Source of the DNA: JAXMHN01 sp964578605
Lineage (GTDB): Bacteria; Verrucomicrobiota; Verrucomicrobiia; Limisphaerales; SIBE01
Assembly: GCA_964578605.1 (NCBI GenBank)
Contig: CAZODO010000001.1
Span: 101,371-165,370, forward strand
Reading direction: 5' to 3'
DNA: 64,000 nucleotides
The notes below the pieces were generated by a model that did no database searches, was not told the DNA's origin, and saw only the letters and a list, made by a program, of their open reading frames with translations. Below, in pieces: positions 52,372 through 61,519 of the stretch. Made by a program: the position numbers and the translations under genes. Position 1 is the stretch's first letter, and the number at the start of each line of letters is the position of its first letter.

Positions 52372-53583
52372 ATGCCGTCATTCACCTATCTTGCACGGGA
52401 AGCGGGCACAGGACGGGAGATTCGTAACACGCTCGAGGCGGTTACGGAGCAGGCGGCCATTGCGGCCTTGCTCAATCGCAACCTTTTGGTGGTTTCGATT
52501 CAGGAGAAACTTGGCAAGAAGGGCAAGACGGCCGGAGGAAAAGTCCCGTTGGCTGACCTCGTCGTGTTCACTCGGCAGTTGGCGACGATGATTGATGCCG
52601 GGCTGGCCATGGTTCAGTCGCTCCAGGCCCTGGCGGAGCAGACGACCAACAAGGTGATGCGCGACGTCATCAAGGATGTGTGCGCCCGGGTCGAAGGCGG
52701 AGACAATTTTTCAGCGGCTCTCCAGAAACATCCCAAGGTTTTCAACCGGCTCTATGTGTGCATGGTGGATGCCGGCGAAAAGGGCGGGTTGCTCGCGGAG
52801 ATCCTCTCGCGGTTGGCCACGTATCTCGAAAACACCGCGCGGCTTCGAAAGAAGGTCAAGTCCGCGATGATGTATCCGACGGCGGTGACGGTCATTGCCA
52901 TCGTGATCACCATTTTCCTGCTGGTTAAGGTGGTGCCGGTTTTCGCCGATATATTCGAGGGATTCGGCGCCAAGCTGCCAACGCCCACCTTGTGGCTGAT
53001 CAACGTGAGCGAGTTCGTCCAGAATTCTCTGATTTACTTGCTGCCCGGAGCAGGCCTGCTGGTCTACGGCTGGTTCGCTTATATCAAGACCCGGCACGGC
53101 CGGGAGTTCTGGGACCGGACACGCATCAAGCTCCCCATTTTTGGCTCGATTGCCCATAAGATATGCCTGGCCCGATTCACCCGCACGCTGGCCTCCCTGA
53201 TCCGGAGCGGCGTGCCGATCCTTGAGGTCCTCAACATCGTCGCGAACACGTGCGGGAACGTGATCATGGAGAAGTCCATTCGCTCTGCGTCTGCCGATAT
53301 TGAGCGGGGCGAAGGCATTTCCACGGCGCTGGGCAAACACCCGATCTTTCCGACCATGATTATCCGCATGGTCACGGCGGGTGAACAGACCGGCAAGATC
53401 GATTCCATGCTCGAACGCGTGGCTGACTTTCTTGACGAGGAGATCGAAGCAACGCTGTCCGGATTGACGTCATTGATTGAACCGCTGCTGATTGTCTTTC
53501 TGGGCGTTGTCGTGGGTGGGATCGTCGTGTGCATGTTCCTGCCAATTTTCAAACTGAGCGATGTGGTCAGCGGAAACCGATAG
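52372..53583 (+). CDS. Type II secretion / type IV pilus inner-membrane platform protein (GspF/PilC family)
   Basis: GspF/PilC proteins form the inner-membrane platform that the assembly ATPase acts on. The 403-residue protein shows two tandem cytoplasmic repeats (LVVFTRQLATMIDAGLAMVQSL; GSIAHKICLARFTRTLASLI) and the usual three membrane helices (about 170-190, 225-245, 375-395; VVVGGIVVCMFLPIFKL). PSFTYLAREAGTGREIRNTL is the usual start, so ATG 52372 is preferred to ATG 52336. The gene is followed 10 bp later by the degenerate NtrC-like regulator. No gspE/pilB or gspD lies in the window, although a pseudopilin gene is nearby. Confidence 0.92.
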   Translation: MPSFTYLAREAGTGREIRNTLEAVTEQAAIAALLNRNLLVVSIQEKLGKKGKTAGGKVPLADLVVFTRQLATMIDAGLAMVQSLQALAEQTTNKVMRDVIKDVCARVEGGDNFSAALQKHPKVFNRLYVCMVDAGEKGGLLAEILSRLATYLENTARLRKKVKSAMMYPTAVTVIAIVITIFLLVKVVPVFADIFEGFGAKLPTPTLWLINVSEFVQNSLIYLLPGAGLLVYGWFAYIKTRHGREFWDRTRIKLPIFGSIAHKICLARFTRTLASLIRSGVPILEVLNIVANTCGNVIMEKSIRSASADIERGEGISTALGKHPIFPTMIIRMVTAGEQTGKIDSMLERVADFLDEEIEATLSGLTSLIEPLLIVFLGVVVGGIVVCMFLPIFKLSDVVSGNR

Positions 53584-53593
53584 GACTACCGTC

Positions 53594-55063
53594 ATGGCGA
53601 AAGTAATGGTAGTGGACGATGAGATGACCATGGTGCAAATGGTCGGAGACGTGCTCCGTGCAGAAGGACACCAGGTCGTGCCGTTCACGGATTTCAACAG
53701 CGCGAATGAGTGCGTGACCAGCGTGGGCCCTGAACTGGTCGTTGCCCATGTGAGCCTCGAACAGAATGGGCCAGCCGCCCTGAACATCCTCCAGCGGGCA
53801 CGCAACCTTAACCCACCCTCGTTGATGATTCTCCTCGCGCCCCGCGCGTCGGGATCCGGGGCTTTGGATTACCTTAAGCGCGGCGTCTACGACTGTCTGG
53901 GCCAGCCCTTCACCCTGGAGGACTTTAAGTTCCGCGTTCAACGAGCACTCTTCTACCAAGCCGCGGTGAGGGAGAACGCCGCCCTGCGCCGGCAACTCCA
54001 GTCGAAAACCCAGCTCCCGCAGATCATCGGAAGTTCCCCCGCCATGGAGGAAGTCTTCCGCGTGATCGACCTTGTCGCGGACTCCGAGAGCTGCATCCTG
54101 GTCCGTGGCCCGGCCGGCTCCGGCAAACAGCTTGTCGCACGCACGATTCACGCCAACAGCCGGCGGCGATTCGCGCCGTTCGCGGTCGTCAATTGCGACC
54201 GGGTGCCTGAGACCGTCCTTGAAGTCGAGTTGTTTGGTGAGCGGAAGCCCCCCTTCGCTCCGAGCCAAACGGAGCGTTTGGGAATTCTCCGCGAGACGGA
54301 CGGCGGCACCGTGCTCTTGAACCACGTGGACGCCCTTCCAACAGCACTCCAATCGCGACTTCTCACGGTCCTGCAGAGGCGCCAGGTTGCTGTGCCTGGT
54401 GAGGGCGAAGCCGTGGCTGTGGATGTCCGGATTCTCGCCGCCACGACCGCACCCCTCCAGAACGGAACGGGCACACTCTATTCCGATCTTTTCCACCGGC
54501 TCGCGGAGGTCTGCATGGTGCTGCCGCCGCTGCGTGAGCGCTCGGAGGATATTCCGCCGCTGATCATTCATTTCCTTTCCGGAAAAATCCATCCGCGCAG
54601 CCAGCTGCCCTGCGATATTTCCCGGGAAGCCCTGAATGCCTGCCGGGCTTATTCATGGCCGGGCAACGTCGCCGAATTGCAGAACGCCCTGAATCAGGCC
54701 TGCATGCTCTGCCGCGACGGCATGATTCAGCTCTCGGACTTGCCGCTTGCCGTTCAGCGGCAGCAGGAATCTCTCTTCGCGCCTTCCGGATCGAGATGTC
54801 CGAACGGCGACCGCGCCGGGTTTCCGCACAAGGTGCCGATGCGCCGGATCGGCCAGGTGCAAAGGGCTCTGTCGGATCCCGCTTCCTTCACGGATGTGCA
54901 GAAGCTCGTTCCGCTGAAGCGGTTCCTCCGTGACCAGGAGATCTGTTACTTGCAGAAGACCCTGGAAAAGGTGGGTGGCAGCAAGGAGCGCGCGGCCGAA
55001 GTCCTCGGAATCAGCCTCGCCACGATGTACCGAAAGCTCTCCGAACCCGTTGACGCGGCCTGA
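53594..55063 (+). CDS. Degenerate NtrC-family regulator (pseudo-receiver plus altered AAA+ domain and Fis-type HTH)
   Basis: This 489-residue protein has the order receiver (1-118), AAA+ (140-370), Fis-type HTH (about 455-485; GGSKERAAEVLGISLATMYRK). Many catalytic positions are lost. In the receiver, D8-D9 remain, but the phosphoacceptor position is H52 (VVAHVS), the switch Thr is A82 and the conserved Lys is Q104 (GQPF). In the AAA+ domain, Walker A is kept (GPAGSGKQ, 172-179), but Walker B reads LLNHV with N243-H244 instead of Asp-Glu. The GAFTGA sigma-54 loop is replaced by PPFAPS (219-224), and GNVRELEN reads GNVAELQN. It starts 10 bp after gspF. DNA binding is likely; ATP-driven sigma-54 activation is unlikely. 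Confidence 0.85.
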   Translation: MAKVMVVDDEMTMVQMVGDVLRAEGHQVVPFTDFNSANECVTSVGPELVVAHVSLEQNGPAALNILQRARNLNPPSLMILLAPRASGSGALDYLKRGVYDCLGQPFTLEDFKFRVQRALFYQAAVRENAALRRQLQSKTQLPQIIGSSPAMEEVFRVIDLVADSESCILVRGPAGSGKQLVARTIHANSRRRFAPFAVVNCDRVPETVLEVELFGERKPPFAPSQTERLGILRETDGGTVLLNHVDALPTALQSRLLTVLQRRQVAVPGEGEAVAVDVRILAATTAPLQNGTGTLYSDLFHRLAEVCMVLPPLRERSEDIPPLIIHFLSGKIHPRSQLPCDISREALNACRAYSWPGNVAELQNALNQACMLCRDGMIQLSDLPLAVQRQQESLFAPSGSRCPNGDRAGFPHKVPMRRIGQVQRALSDPASFTDVQKLVPLKRFLRDQEICYLQKTLEKVGGSKERAAEVLGISLATMYRKLSEPVDAA

Positions 55064-55257
55064 CAGGGCCGGCCCGAGTGAGGTGAGGCGCGCGGCCCGT
55101 CCGGAACAGGGGTCCCGCGCGCGGTTGTTCGGAACGCCTCTCCCGCCGTCCCAGGAGGGGTGGCCCTTGGCCGGCGGCCCGCCTGAGGCTCGGCGGGGAA
55201 TTCCTTGCATGGAGCTTCGGAACTGACTTCCCTCGCGGTTTGCACCATGTTCCCTCT

Positions 55258-56556
55258 GTGAACAACCGCGATCCCAGAGAAACCGCCGCTCGCGTCCTGC
55301 TGCAGCGGGAAAAAGGGGCTGAATACACCGAAGATATTCTCACGGGCGAGCTTGCCGGCGCCAGCTTCTCGCCTTCGGATCGAGCACTTGCCGTCGAGTT
55401 GACCTACGGCGTGGTTCGCTGGCAGGCCACGCTCGACTGGCTGATCGCTCGCAAGACCCGCCAGGGCGCCCCGAAAGGGGCCGTCCGTATCCTGCTTCGC
55501 CTCGGCCTGTATCAGCTCTTTTGGCTCGAGCGGATTCCGGATCACGCTGCGGTTCATGAAACCGTCTCTCTGGCAAAGCGGCTTGGCTGGGCGCGCCAGG
55601 CGGGCTTTGTGAACGCGGTTCTTCGCGGATACCTGCGCGAGCGCGAAGCCACCGAGACCCTTCTTCGCGAGCTCCGCGCTCGCGCGCCCGCCCTCGCTTT
55701 CTCGCATCCCGACTGGCTGCACGCGCGGTGGCAGGAACGATGGGGCGCGGAGCAGGCCACCTCCTTAATGGACTGGAACAACCATGCTCCAAAGACGTTT
55801 GCCCGCGCGAATCCCCTGCGCGTTTCAGCCGGGCGCTTGACGGATCTATGGACTTCGGAGGGTGTCGATTTCCAGCCGGTCACGGCGAGCTGGATCCCCG
55901 AGGGCCTGGTCTTCGAGCTTCGGTTGCATCCCTCTCTGGCTGAACTCCCCAGTTTTAAGAGCGGGCTTTTCTACGTTCAAGACCCGAGCACGCTCCTGGC
56001 GGCTGTTGAACTTGAACCCGCGCCCGGGCAAGCCGTGCTGGACATGTGCGCGGCTCCGGGTGGCAAGACCACCTTTATCGCCCAACTCATGGAAAACCAG
56101 GGCCGGATCGTGGCCGAAGACATCCAGGCAGGCCGCCTGCGGATGATCGAAGAGAATTGCGTGCGTCTCGGCGTCACCATCGTCCAGCCCTCGCTGGTCT
56201 CGCAGCCAGCCCCAGCCCCGGCGGCCGGCTTTGACCGTGTGCTCTTGGACGCGCCATGCTCCAACACCGGGGTCATGCGCCGACGCGTGGATCTCAGGTG
56301 GCGCCTTCGCCCCGAAGAGTTCGAGCGTCTGCGCGCCACGCAATGCGCTTTGCTCAGGCGCGCGGCTACCCAGGTCAAACCGGGCGGCCTTCTCGTCTAC
56401 AGCACGTGCAGCCTCGAGCCCGAGGAGAACCGCGAAGTCGTTGACCTTTTGCTCAGCGAGCGCCCCAACCTCCGCCTCGAGCGCGAGCGCATCCTCCTGC
56501 CGTTTCGCGACGGGGTAGATGGCGCTTACGTGGCGCGGCTGGTCCGCGAGTCCTGA
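55258..56556 (+). CDS. rsmB: 16S rRNA (cytosine-967) C5-methyltransferase
   Basis: RsmB methylates a cytosine of 16S rRNA with SAM. The N-terminal NusB-like RNA-binding domain (about 1-140; RETAARVLLQREKGAEYTED, LELTYGVVRWQATLDWLIAR) is followed by the Rossmann methyltransferase: GLFYVQDPSTLLA, VLDMCAAPGGKTTFIAQLM (SAM site), VLLDAPCSNTGVMRR (Cys for thiol resolution) and LVYSTCSLEPEENREV (catalytic Cys). Length 432 is normal. The GTG at 55258 is chosen since NNRDPRETAARVLL looks like a family start; a TTG at 55240 would add six residues. It is co-directional with aroC downstream. Confidence 0.92.
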   Translation: MNNRDPRETAARVLLQREKGAEYTEDILTGELAGASFSPSDRALAVELTYGVVRWQATLDWLIARKTRQGAPKGAVRILLRLGLYQLFWLERIPDHAAVHETVSLAKRLGWARQAGFVNAVLRGYLREREATETLLRELRARAPALAFSHPDWLHARWQERWGAEQATSLMDWNNHAPKTFARANPLRVSAGRLTDLWTSEGVDFQPVTASWIPEGLVFELRLHPSLAELPSFKSGLFYVQDPSTLLAAVELEPAPGQAVLDMCAAPGGKTTFIAQLMENQGRIVAEDIQAGRLRMIEENCVRLGVTIVQPSLVSQPAPAPAAGFDRVLLDAPCSNTGVMRRRVDLRWRLRPEEFERLRATQCALLRRAATQVKPGGLLVYSTCSLEPEENREVVDLLLSERPNLRLERERILLPFRDGVDGAYVARLVRES

Positions 56557-56645
56557 TTCCCGAACGGCGAAGCGCCACGCCCGGAGGTTAGCGCACGTTC
56601 CACTCCCGTTTGACCTGGCGCTGCTTTTCCCGCAGTCTTGCGCCT

Positions 56646-57800
56646 ATGGCGAACACGTTTGGCCATCTCTTCCGCGTCACCACCTGGGGCGAATCCCACG
56701 GCGGAGCGGTCGGTGTCGTTATCGATGGCTGCCCGCCGCGGCTTGCGTTGACGGAAGCGGATATCCAGCCCGATCTGGACCGCCGCCGGCCGGGTCAATC
56801 GCGCATCGTGACACCGCGCAAGGAGCCGGACCGAGTGGAGATCCTTTCCGGAACGTTCGAAGGCAAGACGCTGGGCACGCCCCTTTGCCTTCTCGTCAGG
56901 AATCAGGATGCGCGGCCGGAAGCTTACGCCGAAATGGCGTCGAAATTTCGGCCTTCCCACGCGGATTACACCTATGTCGCCAAGTATGGCATTCGCAACT
57001 GGCAGGGCGGAGGGCGCGCCAGCGCGCGTGAAACCATCGGGCGGGTGGCCGCGGGCGCGGTGGCCAAAAAGCTTTTGCGGGAACGGTTCGGTGTGGAAGT
57101 GCTCGCTTACGTGAAGCAGGTGCAGCGTTTGGCGGCCGAGGTGAATCCTGAAACCGTTCAGGCCGCGCAAATCGAAGCCAGCATTGTCCGGTGCCCCGAC
57201 CTCGCCATGGCCGATCGCATGATCCGCCTTATCGACCGGATTCGGCGCAAAGGCGACAGTGTCGGGGGGATTGTCGCAGGCGTTGCTCGGGGTGTCCCGG
57301 CGGGTTGGGGCGAACCTGTCTTTGACCGGCTGGAAGCCGACCTGGCGAAAGCCATGCTAAGCCTTCCCGCCTCGAAGGGGTTCGATATCGGTTCGGGCTT
57401 CGGCGGCATCCTGATGACCGGCCTTGAGCATAATGATGCCTTCCGGAATATCGGCGGCAAAGTGCGCACGCTGAGCAACCGGTCTGGCGGGATTCAAGGC
57501 GGCATTTCCAACGGCGAAACGATTTACTTCCGCGTGGCTTTCAAGCCGGTGGCGACGGTCATGCACGAGCAGAAGACGGTCGGGGAAGACTTGAAGAACA
57601 CGACTTTAAAGGGCCGAGGACGCCATGATCCGTGCGTGTTGCCGCGGGCCGTTCCCATGGTCGAGGCCATGACGGCCCTCGTCCTGATCGATCACGCTCT
57701 TCGGCACCAGGCGCAGTGCGGGCAGGGAGTGGCGGACCGCCGGTCCAGCCGGGGCGCCGCGGCGAAGCCGTCGCGCGCCAGCGCTCCGGAAAGCTCCTGA
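56646..57800 (+). CDS. aroC: Chorismate synthase
   Basis: The FMN-dependent last step of the shikimate pathway, making chorismate from EPSP. Signatures are FRVTTWGESHGGAVGVVIDG, LDRRRPGQSRIVTPRKEPD, DARPEAYAEM, RPSHADYTYVAKYGIRNWQG, GGGRASARETIGRVAAGA, RSGGIQGGISNGETI and GRGRHDPCVLPRAVPMVEAM. The active-site His and Asp regions are therefore intact, and the length (384) is normal. A Ser/Arg/Ala-rich 25-residue tail extends past the conserved core. ATG 56646 is used rather than the longer frame from 56610. Context: rsmB upstream, mntR downstream, and trpA of the same pathway at 22 kb. Confidence 0.95.
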   Translation: MANTFGHLFRVTTWGESHGGAVGVVIDGCPPRLALTEADIQPDLDRRRPGQSRIVTPRKEPDRVEILSGTFEGKTLGTPLCLLVRNQDARPEAYAEMASKFRPSHADYTYVAKYGIRNWQGGGRASARETIGRVAAGAVAKKLLRERFGVEVLAYVKQVQRLAAEVNPETVQAAQIEASIVRCPDLAMADRMIRLIDRIRRKGDSVGGIVAGVARGVPAGWGEPVFDRLEADLAKAMLSLPASKGFDIGSGFGGILMTGLEHNDAFRNIGGKVRTLSNRSGGIQGGISNGETIYFRVAFKPVATVMHEQKTVGEDLKNTTLKGRGRHDPCVLPRAVPMVEAMTALVLIDHALRHQAQCGQGVADRRSSRGAAAKPSRASAPESS

Positions 57801-57860
57801 AATGCGGGGGCCAGCCCTTGCGCCCCATGCTGGCTTTTGGTTAATTGGACCGGCAAAGCT

Positions 57861-58304
57861 ATGCCAACATCGCCCAGCCAAAGCGCCGAGGATTATCTCG
57901 AGAGAATCCATGCGTTGATCGAGGAAAAGGGCTACGCCCGCGTCGTGGACATCGCGTCGTCGCTCCGAGTGCGGCAGGCCTCCGTGACGGGCATGGTCCA
58001 GAGGCTCGGCGAGATGGGCTACCTCAATTACGAGAAGTATCGGGGGCTCATCCTGACCGACAAGGGCCGGGAGGTAGCCACAGGCATCCAGCGGCGGCAC
58101 GAGACTCTTTCCCGGTTCTTCTCGCTGTTCGGCATCGACAACGACGTCCAACAACAGGATATCGAGGGCATGGAACACCACCTGAGCGGCGAGACGGTCG
58201 AGGCGCTCTCGGATCTCACCCGCTTTTTCGAACAGAACCCCGACGCGCTCAAGCTGTTTCTGACGTTCCGAAAAACTCAGGGAAGGCGCCAGCCCGCGAA
58301 GTGA
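57861..58304 (+). CDS. mntR: MntR-type DtxR-family manganese-responsive repressor
   Basis: The 147-residue protein has a winged helix (YARVVDIASSLRVRQASVTG, LILTDKGREVA) and a dimerisation domain with a complete manganese site. The residues known in Bacillus subtilis MntR (D8, E11, H77, E99, E102, H103) correspond to D11, E14, H80, E102, E105 and H106 here, a constant offset of three. It should repress manganese uptake genes when Mn(II) is high, but no mntH or mntABC homologue lies in the window, so the targets are elsewhere. The ATG at 57861 is chosen (PTSPSQSAEDYLERI), since the frame upstream is not family-like. Confidence 0.92.
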   Translation: MPTSPSQSAEDYLERIHALIEEKGYARVVDIASSLRVRQASVTGMVQRLGEMGYLNYEKYRGLILTDKGREVATGIQRRHETLSRFFSLFGIDNDVQQQDIEGMEHHLSGETVEALSDLTRFFEQNPDALKLFLTFRKTQGRRQPAK

Positions 58305-58347
58305 CCCGCCATCGCGCGGCCAGCGAGGCGCTCCCATTCCGCGCAGG

Positions 58348-59817
58348 CTACTGAATCGAGAGCTCTTGCTTGATCTGGAACCGGGCAATCCGCTTGCGAA
58401 GGGTCGCCCGGGTTATCCCAAGCAGTTTCGCCGCTTGCACCTGGTTCCCTTTCGTTTCCGCCAGCGCGTTGATCACCAGTTCGCGTTCGACCGCCGGAAG
58501 GACTTTCAATTCCGGATGATTCCTGGCCCAGCGAAAGAGCGTCCCGGCCAGCTCCGCCAACGACAGTTCGGGCTCGGCCGTCGACCTTTCAGCCGGGCGG
58601 GACGTTTCCCGAGGAGCCGCCGGCCAAGGGAGGGCAGGGGAGGGACCGGCTGTTCTCAGCTCTTCCGGCAGGTCCTGGAGCAGGATCATCCCGCCCTTCG
58701 CAACCACGAGCGCGCGTCGAATCACGTTCTCCAATTCGCGCACGTTGCCTGGCCATGAGTAACCTTCCAGCGCCGCGAGCGCGTCTGTGGCGATGCCTTT
58801 GGGCGGTTGGGCGGGGTTCGACGCCATCTTTCGAAGGAAATAGTTGACCAGCAGCCGCACGTCTTCCCGCCGCTCCCGCAAGGGCGGCATTTGGACCCGC
58901 ACGACATTGAGGCGGTAAAAGAGGTCTTCGCGAAACTCGCGCGCGGCCACCGCCTTCTCCAGCGGCTTGTTCGTCGCGGCGATGACCCGGACATTCACCC
59001 GGACCGGCTGGCTCCCGCCCACCCGTTCAAAGCTGCCGTCCTGGAGCACACGCAGGATTTTGGTTTGAGTCGCCACGCTCATATCGCCGATCTCGTCGAG
59101 GAAAAGCGTGCCTTTGTCGCACTGCTCGAACTTCCCAATCCGCTGTGCCGCCGCGCCGGTGAAGGCGCCCTTCTCATGACCGAACAGTTCCGATTCGAGC
59201 AGGTTCTCGGGGATGGCCGCACAGTTAATGGCAAGGAATCGCTGGTCGCTCCGGCGGCTGTGATGGTAAATGGCGCGCGCGACCAGTTCCTTGCCCGTGC
59301 CGCTTTCACCGGTAATCAACGCCGTTGCGTCGGAGGCCGCCAGTTGCCCAATGAGCTTGAATACGTTCTGCATCGCCTCGCTCCGGCCGACGATTCCCAA
59401 GTCGTAATCCTCCGACTCGAGCAGGGGCTGGTAAGAGACCACCTGCTTCATCGCCCGGGCGGCGTGGAGGGCGTCGGTGATGATCTGCCGGAGCTTCGGG
59501 ACGTCGAACGGTTTGAGCAGGTAATCGTAGGCGCCAAGCTTCATGGCTTCGATGGCCGTTTGGGTGGTCCCGTAAGCGGTCATCATGATAACGGGAAGCT
59601 TGGGGTCCGCCTCGCGCAAACGGCGCAGCGTTTCCAACCCGCTCATCCCGCCCATCCGGACGTCCATCAGCACGAGGTCCGGTTTGACCTTGGGAATGAG
59701 CGCCAATCCCTCTTCGCCGCTGGATGCGGTGGCGAGTTGGATCGCAGACGGGTCGAGAATCCGGCTGAACGAATACTGCACGTCCGGCTCGTCATCGATG
59801 ATCAGGAGAGTGTCCAT
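58348..59817 (-). CDS. Sigma-54-dependent NtrC-family response regulator (canonical)
   Basis: The 489-residue protein is a full bacterial enhancer-binding regulator. The receiver has D9-E10, phosphoacceptor D52 (DVRMGG), T80 and K102 (LKPF). The AAA+ domain has Walker A GESGTGKE (170-177), the GAFTGA loop (217-222) for sigma-54 contact, Walker B FLDEI (D241-E242), and the NVRELEN region. A Fis-type HTH follows (about 455-480; KGNQVQAAKLLGITRATLRKR). Upon phosphorylation by an unknown histidine kinase it should drive ATP-dependent open-complex formation at sigma-54 promoters. It contrasts with the degenerate relative at 53.6 kb. No kinase gene is adjacent. Confidence 0.92.
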   Translation of the reverse strand: MDTLLIIDDEPDVQYSFSRILDPSAIQLATASSGEEGLALIPKVKPDLVLMDVRMGGMSGLETLRRLREADPKLPVIMMTAYGTTQTAIEAMKLGAYDYLLKPFDVPKLRQIITDALHAARAMKQVVSYQPLLESEDYDLGIVGRSEAMQNVFKLIGQLAASDATALITGESGTGKELVARAIYHHSRRSDQRFLAINCAAIPENLLESELFGHEKGAFTGAAAQRIGKFEQCDKGTLFLDEIGDMSVATQTKILRVLQDGSFERVGGSQPVRVNVRVIAATNKPLEKAVAAREFREDLFYRLNVVRVQMPPLRERREDVRLLVNYFLRKMASNPAQPPKGIATDALAALEGYSWPGNVRELENVIRRALVVAKGGMILLQDLPEELRTAGPSPALPWPAAPRETSRPAERSTAEPELSLAELAGTLFRWARNHPELKVLPAVERELVINALAETKGNQVQAAKLLGITRATLRKRIARFQIKQELSIQ

Positions 59818-60136
59818 GGGCTATCGGTTCGACTGAAAAGCGGGGGCCAGAATAGCCCGAAGCCAGGCATTTGCAGGTCTTTTTCTTAAGTGCCCCTCGT
59901 CCTCGAGATTGATGACCTATGACCCATGGCCGGCTGGGCGGTCTGGCCCTGCCTTTCTTGGCGCTCCGATCGGGGCGCATCGTCTCTTGATATACTCGTG
60001 CTATACTCGTGATCTACTCCAGACATATTTGTGAGATATATCATGAATATATTATCAAATAACCAAAAATATGTCGTTAATATGCAAACTGCGGCATGAG
60101 CGCGGTTTCAGGCGGGTTGCACTCGGGAGCGCCGCC
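59818..60136. other. 319-bp intergenic region with A+T-rich element (copy 2)
   Basis: No gene is supported between the NtrC-type regulator gene and the CCA/poly(A) polymerase gene on the same strand. The right-hand part is the A+T-rich element described at 59991-60085. Confidence 0.6.
59991..60085 (-). repeat. A+T-rich element with CACGAGTATAG-type repeats (copy 2)
   Basis: On the minus strand, 60012 to 59991 is identical over 22 bp to 41961-41982. It contains one full CACGAGTATAG and a second copy lacking only the final G. The A+T-rich stretch 60013-60085 resembles the corresponding part of copy 1 (TGATAAT, CATGATATAT). Here the element points towards the response regulator gene at 59817. 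Confidence 0.75.
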
Positions 60137-61474
60137 TTATCCGCGCGCTTGCCCGCCCCCGGACCGGATCTGCTCGCCCGCCCAGGTTCGCGCTTCTTCG
60201 GCGTTCTTGAGCTCTTCCTGGAGCTGTTTATCGCGGATTTGACGCAGCAAAGCGCCCAGAGCGGGGCCGGGCGCCATGCCCAGCGCGATGAGATCATCGC
60301 CCGTGAGGAGCGGCGGGGTCATTTCGGGGTGGCTTTCCAGTGTCTTAAGCTCCTGAACCACCGTGTCGTGAATGTCGAGCGAGCCGTGCGACCCCAGGCA
60401 GTCCAGTCGATGCAGCTCCAGTTCCAGCGGAAAGGTGGGGCGAAGGAGCATGCGGCGCAGAGTGGATTTGCGCATTTGGGGGACGTCCTTGAACTGCATA
60501 TGATGGCGGACGCATGCCACAATGTCTTCGATCTGGTTGCTCGGGAACTTAAGGCGCCGCAGAATGGCGTCGGCGAGCTCGGCTCCGGCTCTCTCGTGTC
60601 CGTAGAAATGAATCGCGCCCGAATGCGGATCGCGGGTGCTTGTGACAGGCTTGGCGATGTCGTGGAGCAGGACGGCCCAGGGAAGTGTGGCAGGGGCGTC
60701 CGAAGGCAGCTTGTCCAGCATGAGCCGCACGTGATCGTAAACGGTGCCTTCCGGGTGGTGTTCGGGAGATTGTTCGCAGGTGACCGTGGCGCTGACCTCG
60801 GGCAGGACGCGGTCGAGCAGCCCCGTTTCGCGGAGGAGTTCCAATCCGCGAGCCGCGTGGGGGGGCCGGAAGAGTTTCAGGAGTTCGTCTCGGACGCGTT
60901 CGGCGCTGACCGTCTCGATCCAGTGAGCGAGTTGGTTGAGCGCGGCGAACGTTGCCGGTTCGATCGCAAAGCCGAGTTCCGCCGCGAGCCGCACAGCGCG
61001 GAGGAGCCGGAGGTGATCTTCGGCAAACCGTTCCGCTGGGCTGCCGATGGTCCGGAGCACCTTCGCGCGAAGGTCCGGCATCCCGTCCACCCAATCATGG
61101 GTCTGGCGGCCGATGGGATCGTAGAACATTCCGTTGATGGTGAAGTCTCGCCGGAAAGCGTCGGCGCGGGCGTTGGCAAACGAGACTTGGCTGGGGTGGC
61201 GTCCATCCTGGTAATCGGATTCGGCACGGAAGGTGGCGACCTGGATGGAACAGCCGTCTTCGACTACGAGAAGGACGCCGAATTGCCTGCCCACGGGAAC
61301 CGTTTGGGCGAAGAGCGCCTCGATCTGTTCGGGCTTGGCCGAGGTTGCGACATCGTAATCCTTGGGCGGCCGGCCCAGGAGAAAGTCGCGAACGCACCCG
61401 CCCACCCAGAACGCCTCGAACCCGGCGTCCTGCAGGCTCTGGACCACCCTTCGTGCGGTTGATTCGAGGGACAT
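60137..61474 (-). CDS. CCA tRNA nucleotidyltransferase / poly(A) polymerase family protein with HD domain
   Basis: The 445-residue protein begins with the class II nucleotidyltransferase block: AFWVGGCVRDFLLGRPPKDYDVATS, with the DYD metal motif. RRDFTINGMFYDP and EDHLRLLRAVRLAAELGFAIE, the RNA-binding region, follow. In the C-terminal half HDIAKPVTSTRD and the phosphohydrolase HD motif H-D (LLHDIAKP), with EHHPEGTVYDHVR, identify an HD domain as in longer CCA-adding enzymes. It adds CCA to tRNA 3' ends, or A-tails RNA; the subtype cannot be separated by eye. The lysylphosphatidylglycerol-synthase-like gene lies 45 bp upstream on the same strand. Confidence 0.88.
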   Translation of the reverse strand: MSLESTARRVVQSLQDAGFEAFWVGGCVRDFLLGRPPKDYDVATSAKPEQIEALFAQTVPVGRQFGVLLVVEDGCSIQVATFRAESDYQDGRHPSQVSFANARADAFRRDFTINGMFYDPIGRQTHDWVDGMPDLRAKVLRTIGSPAERFAEDHLRLLRAVRLAAELGFAIEPATFAALNQLAHWIETVSAERVRDELLKLFRPPHAARGLELLRETGLLDRVLPEVSATVTCEQSPEHHPEGTVYDHVRLMLDKLPSDAPATLPWAVLLHDIAKPVTSTRDPHSGAIHFYGHERAGAELADAILRRLKFPSNQIEDIVACVRHHMQFKDVPQMRKSTLRRMLLRPTFPLELELHRLDCLGSHGSLDIHDTVVQELKTLESHPEMTPPLLTGDDLIALGMAPGPALGALLRQIRDKQLQEELKNAEEARTWAGEQIRSGGGQARG

Positions 61475-61519
61475 ACTTCGCCTGGACCAACGTTGCGGGA
61501 CTGTATCGCGCGCTTGGAA

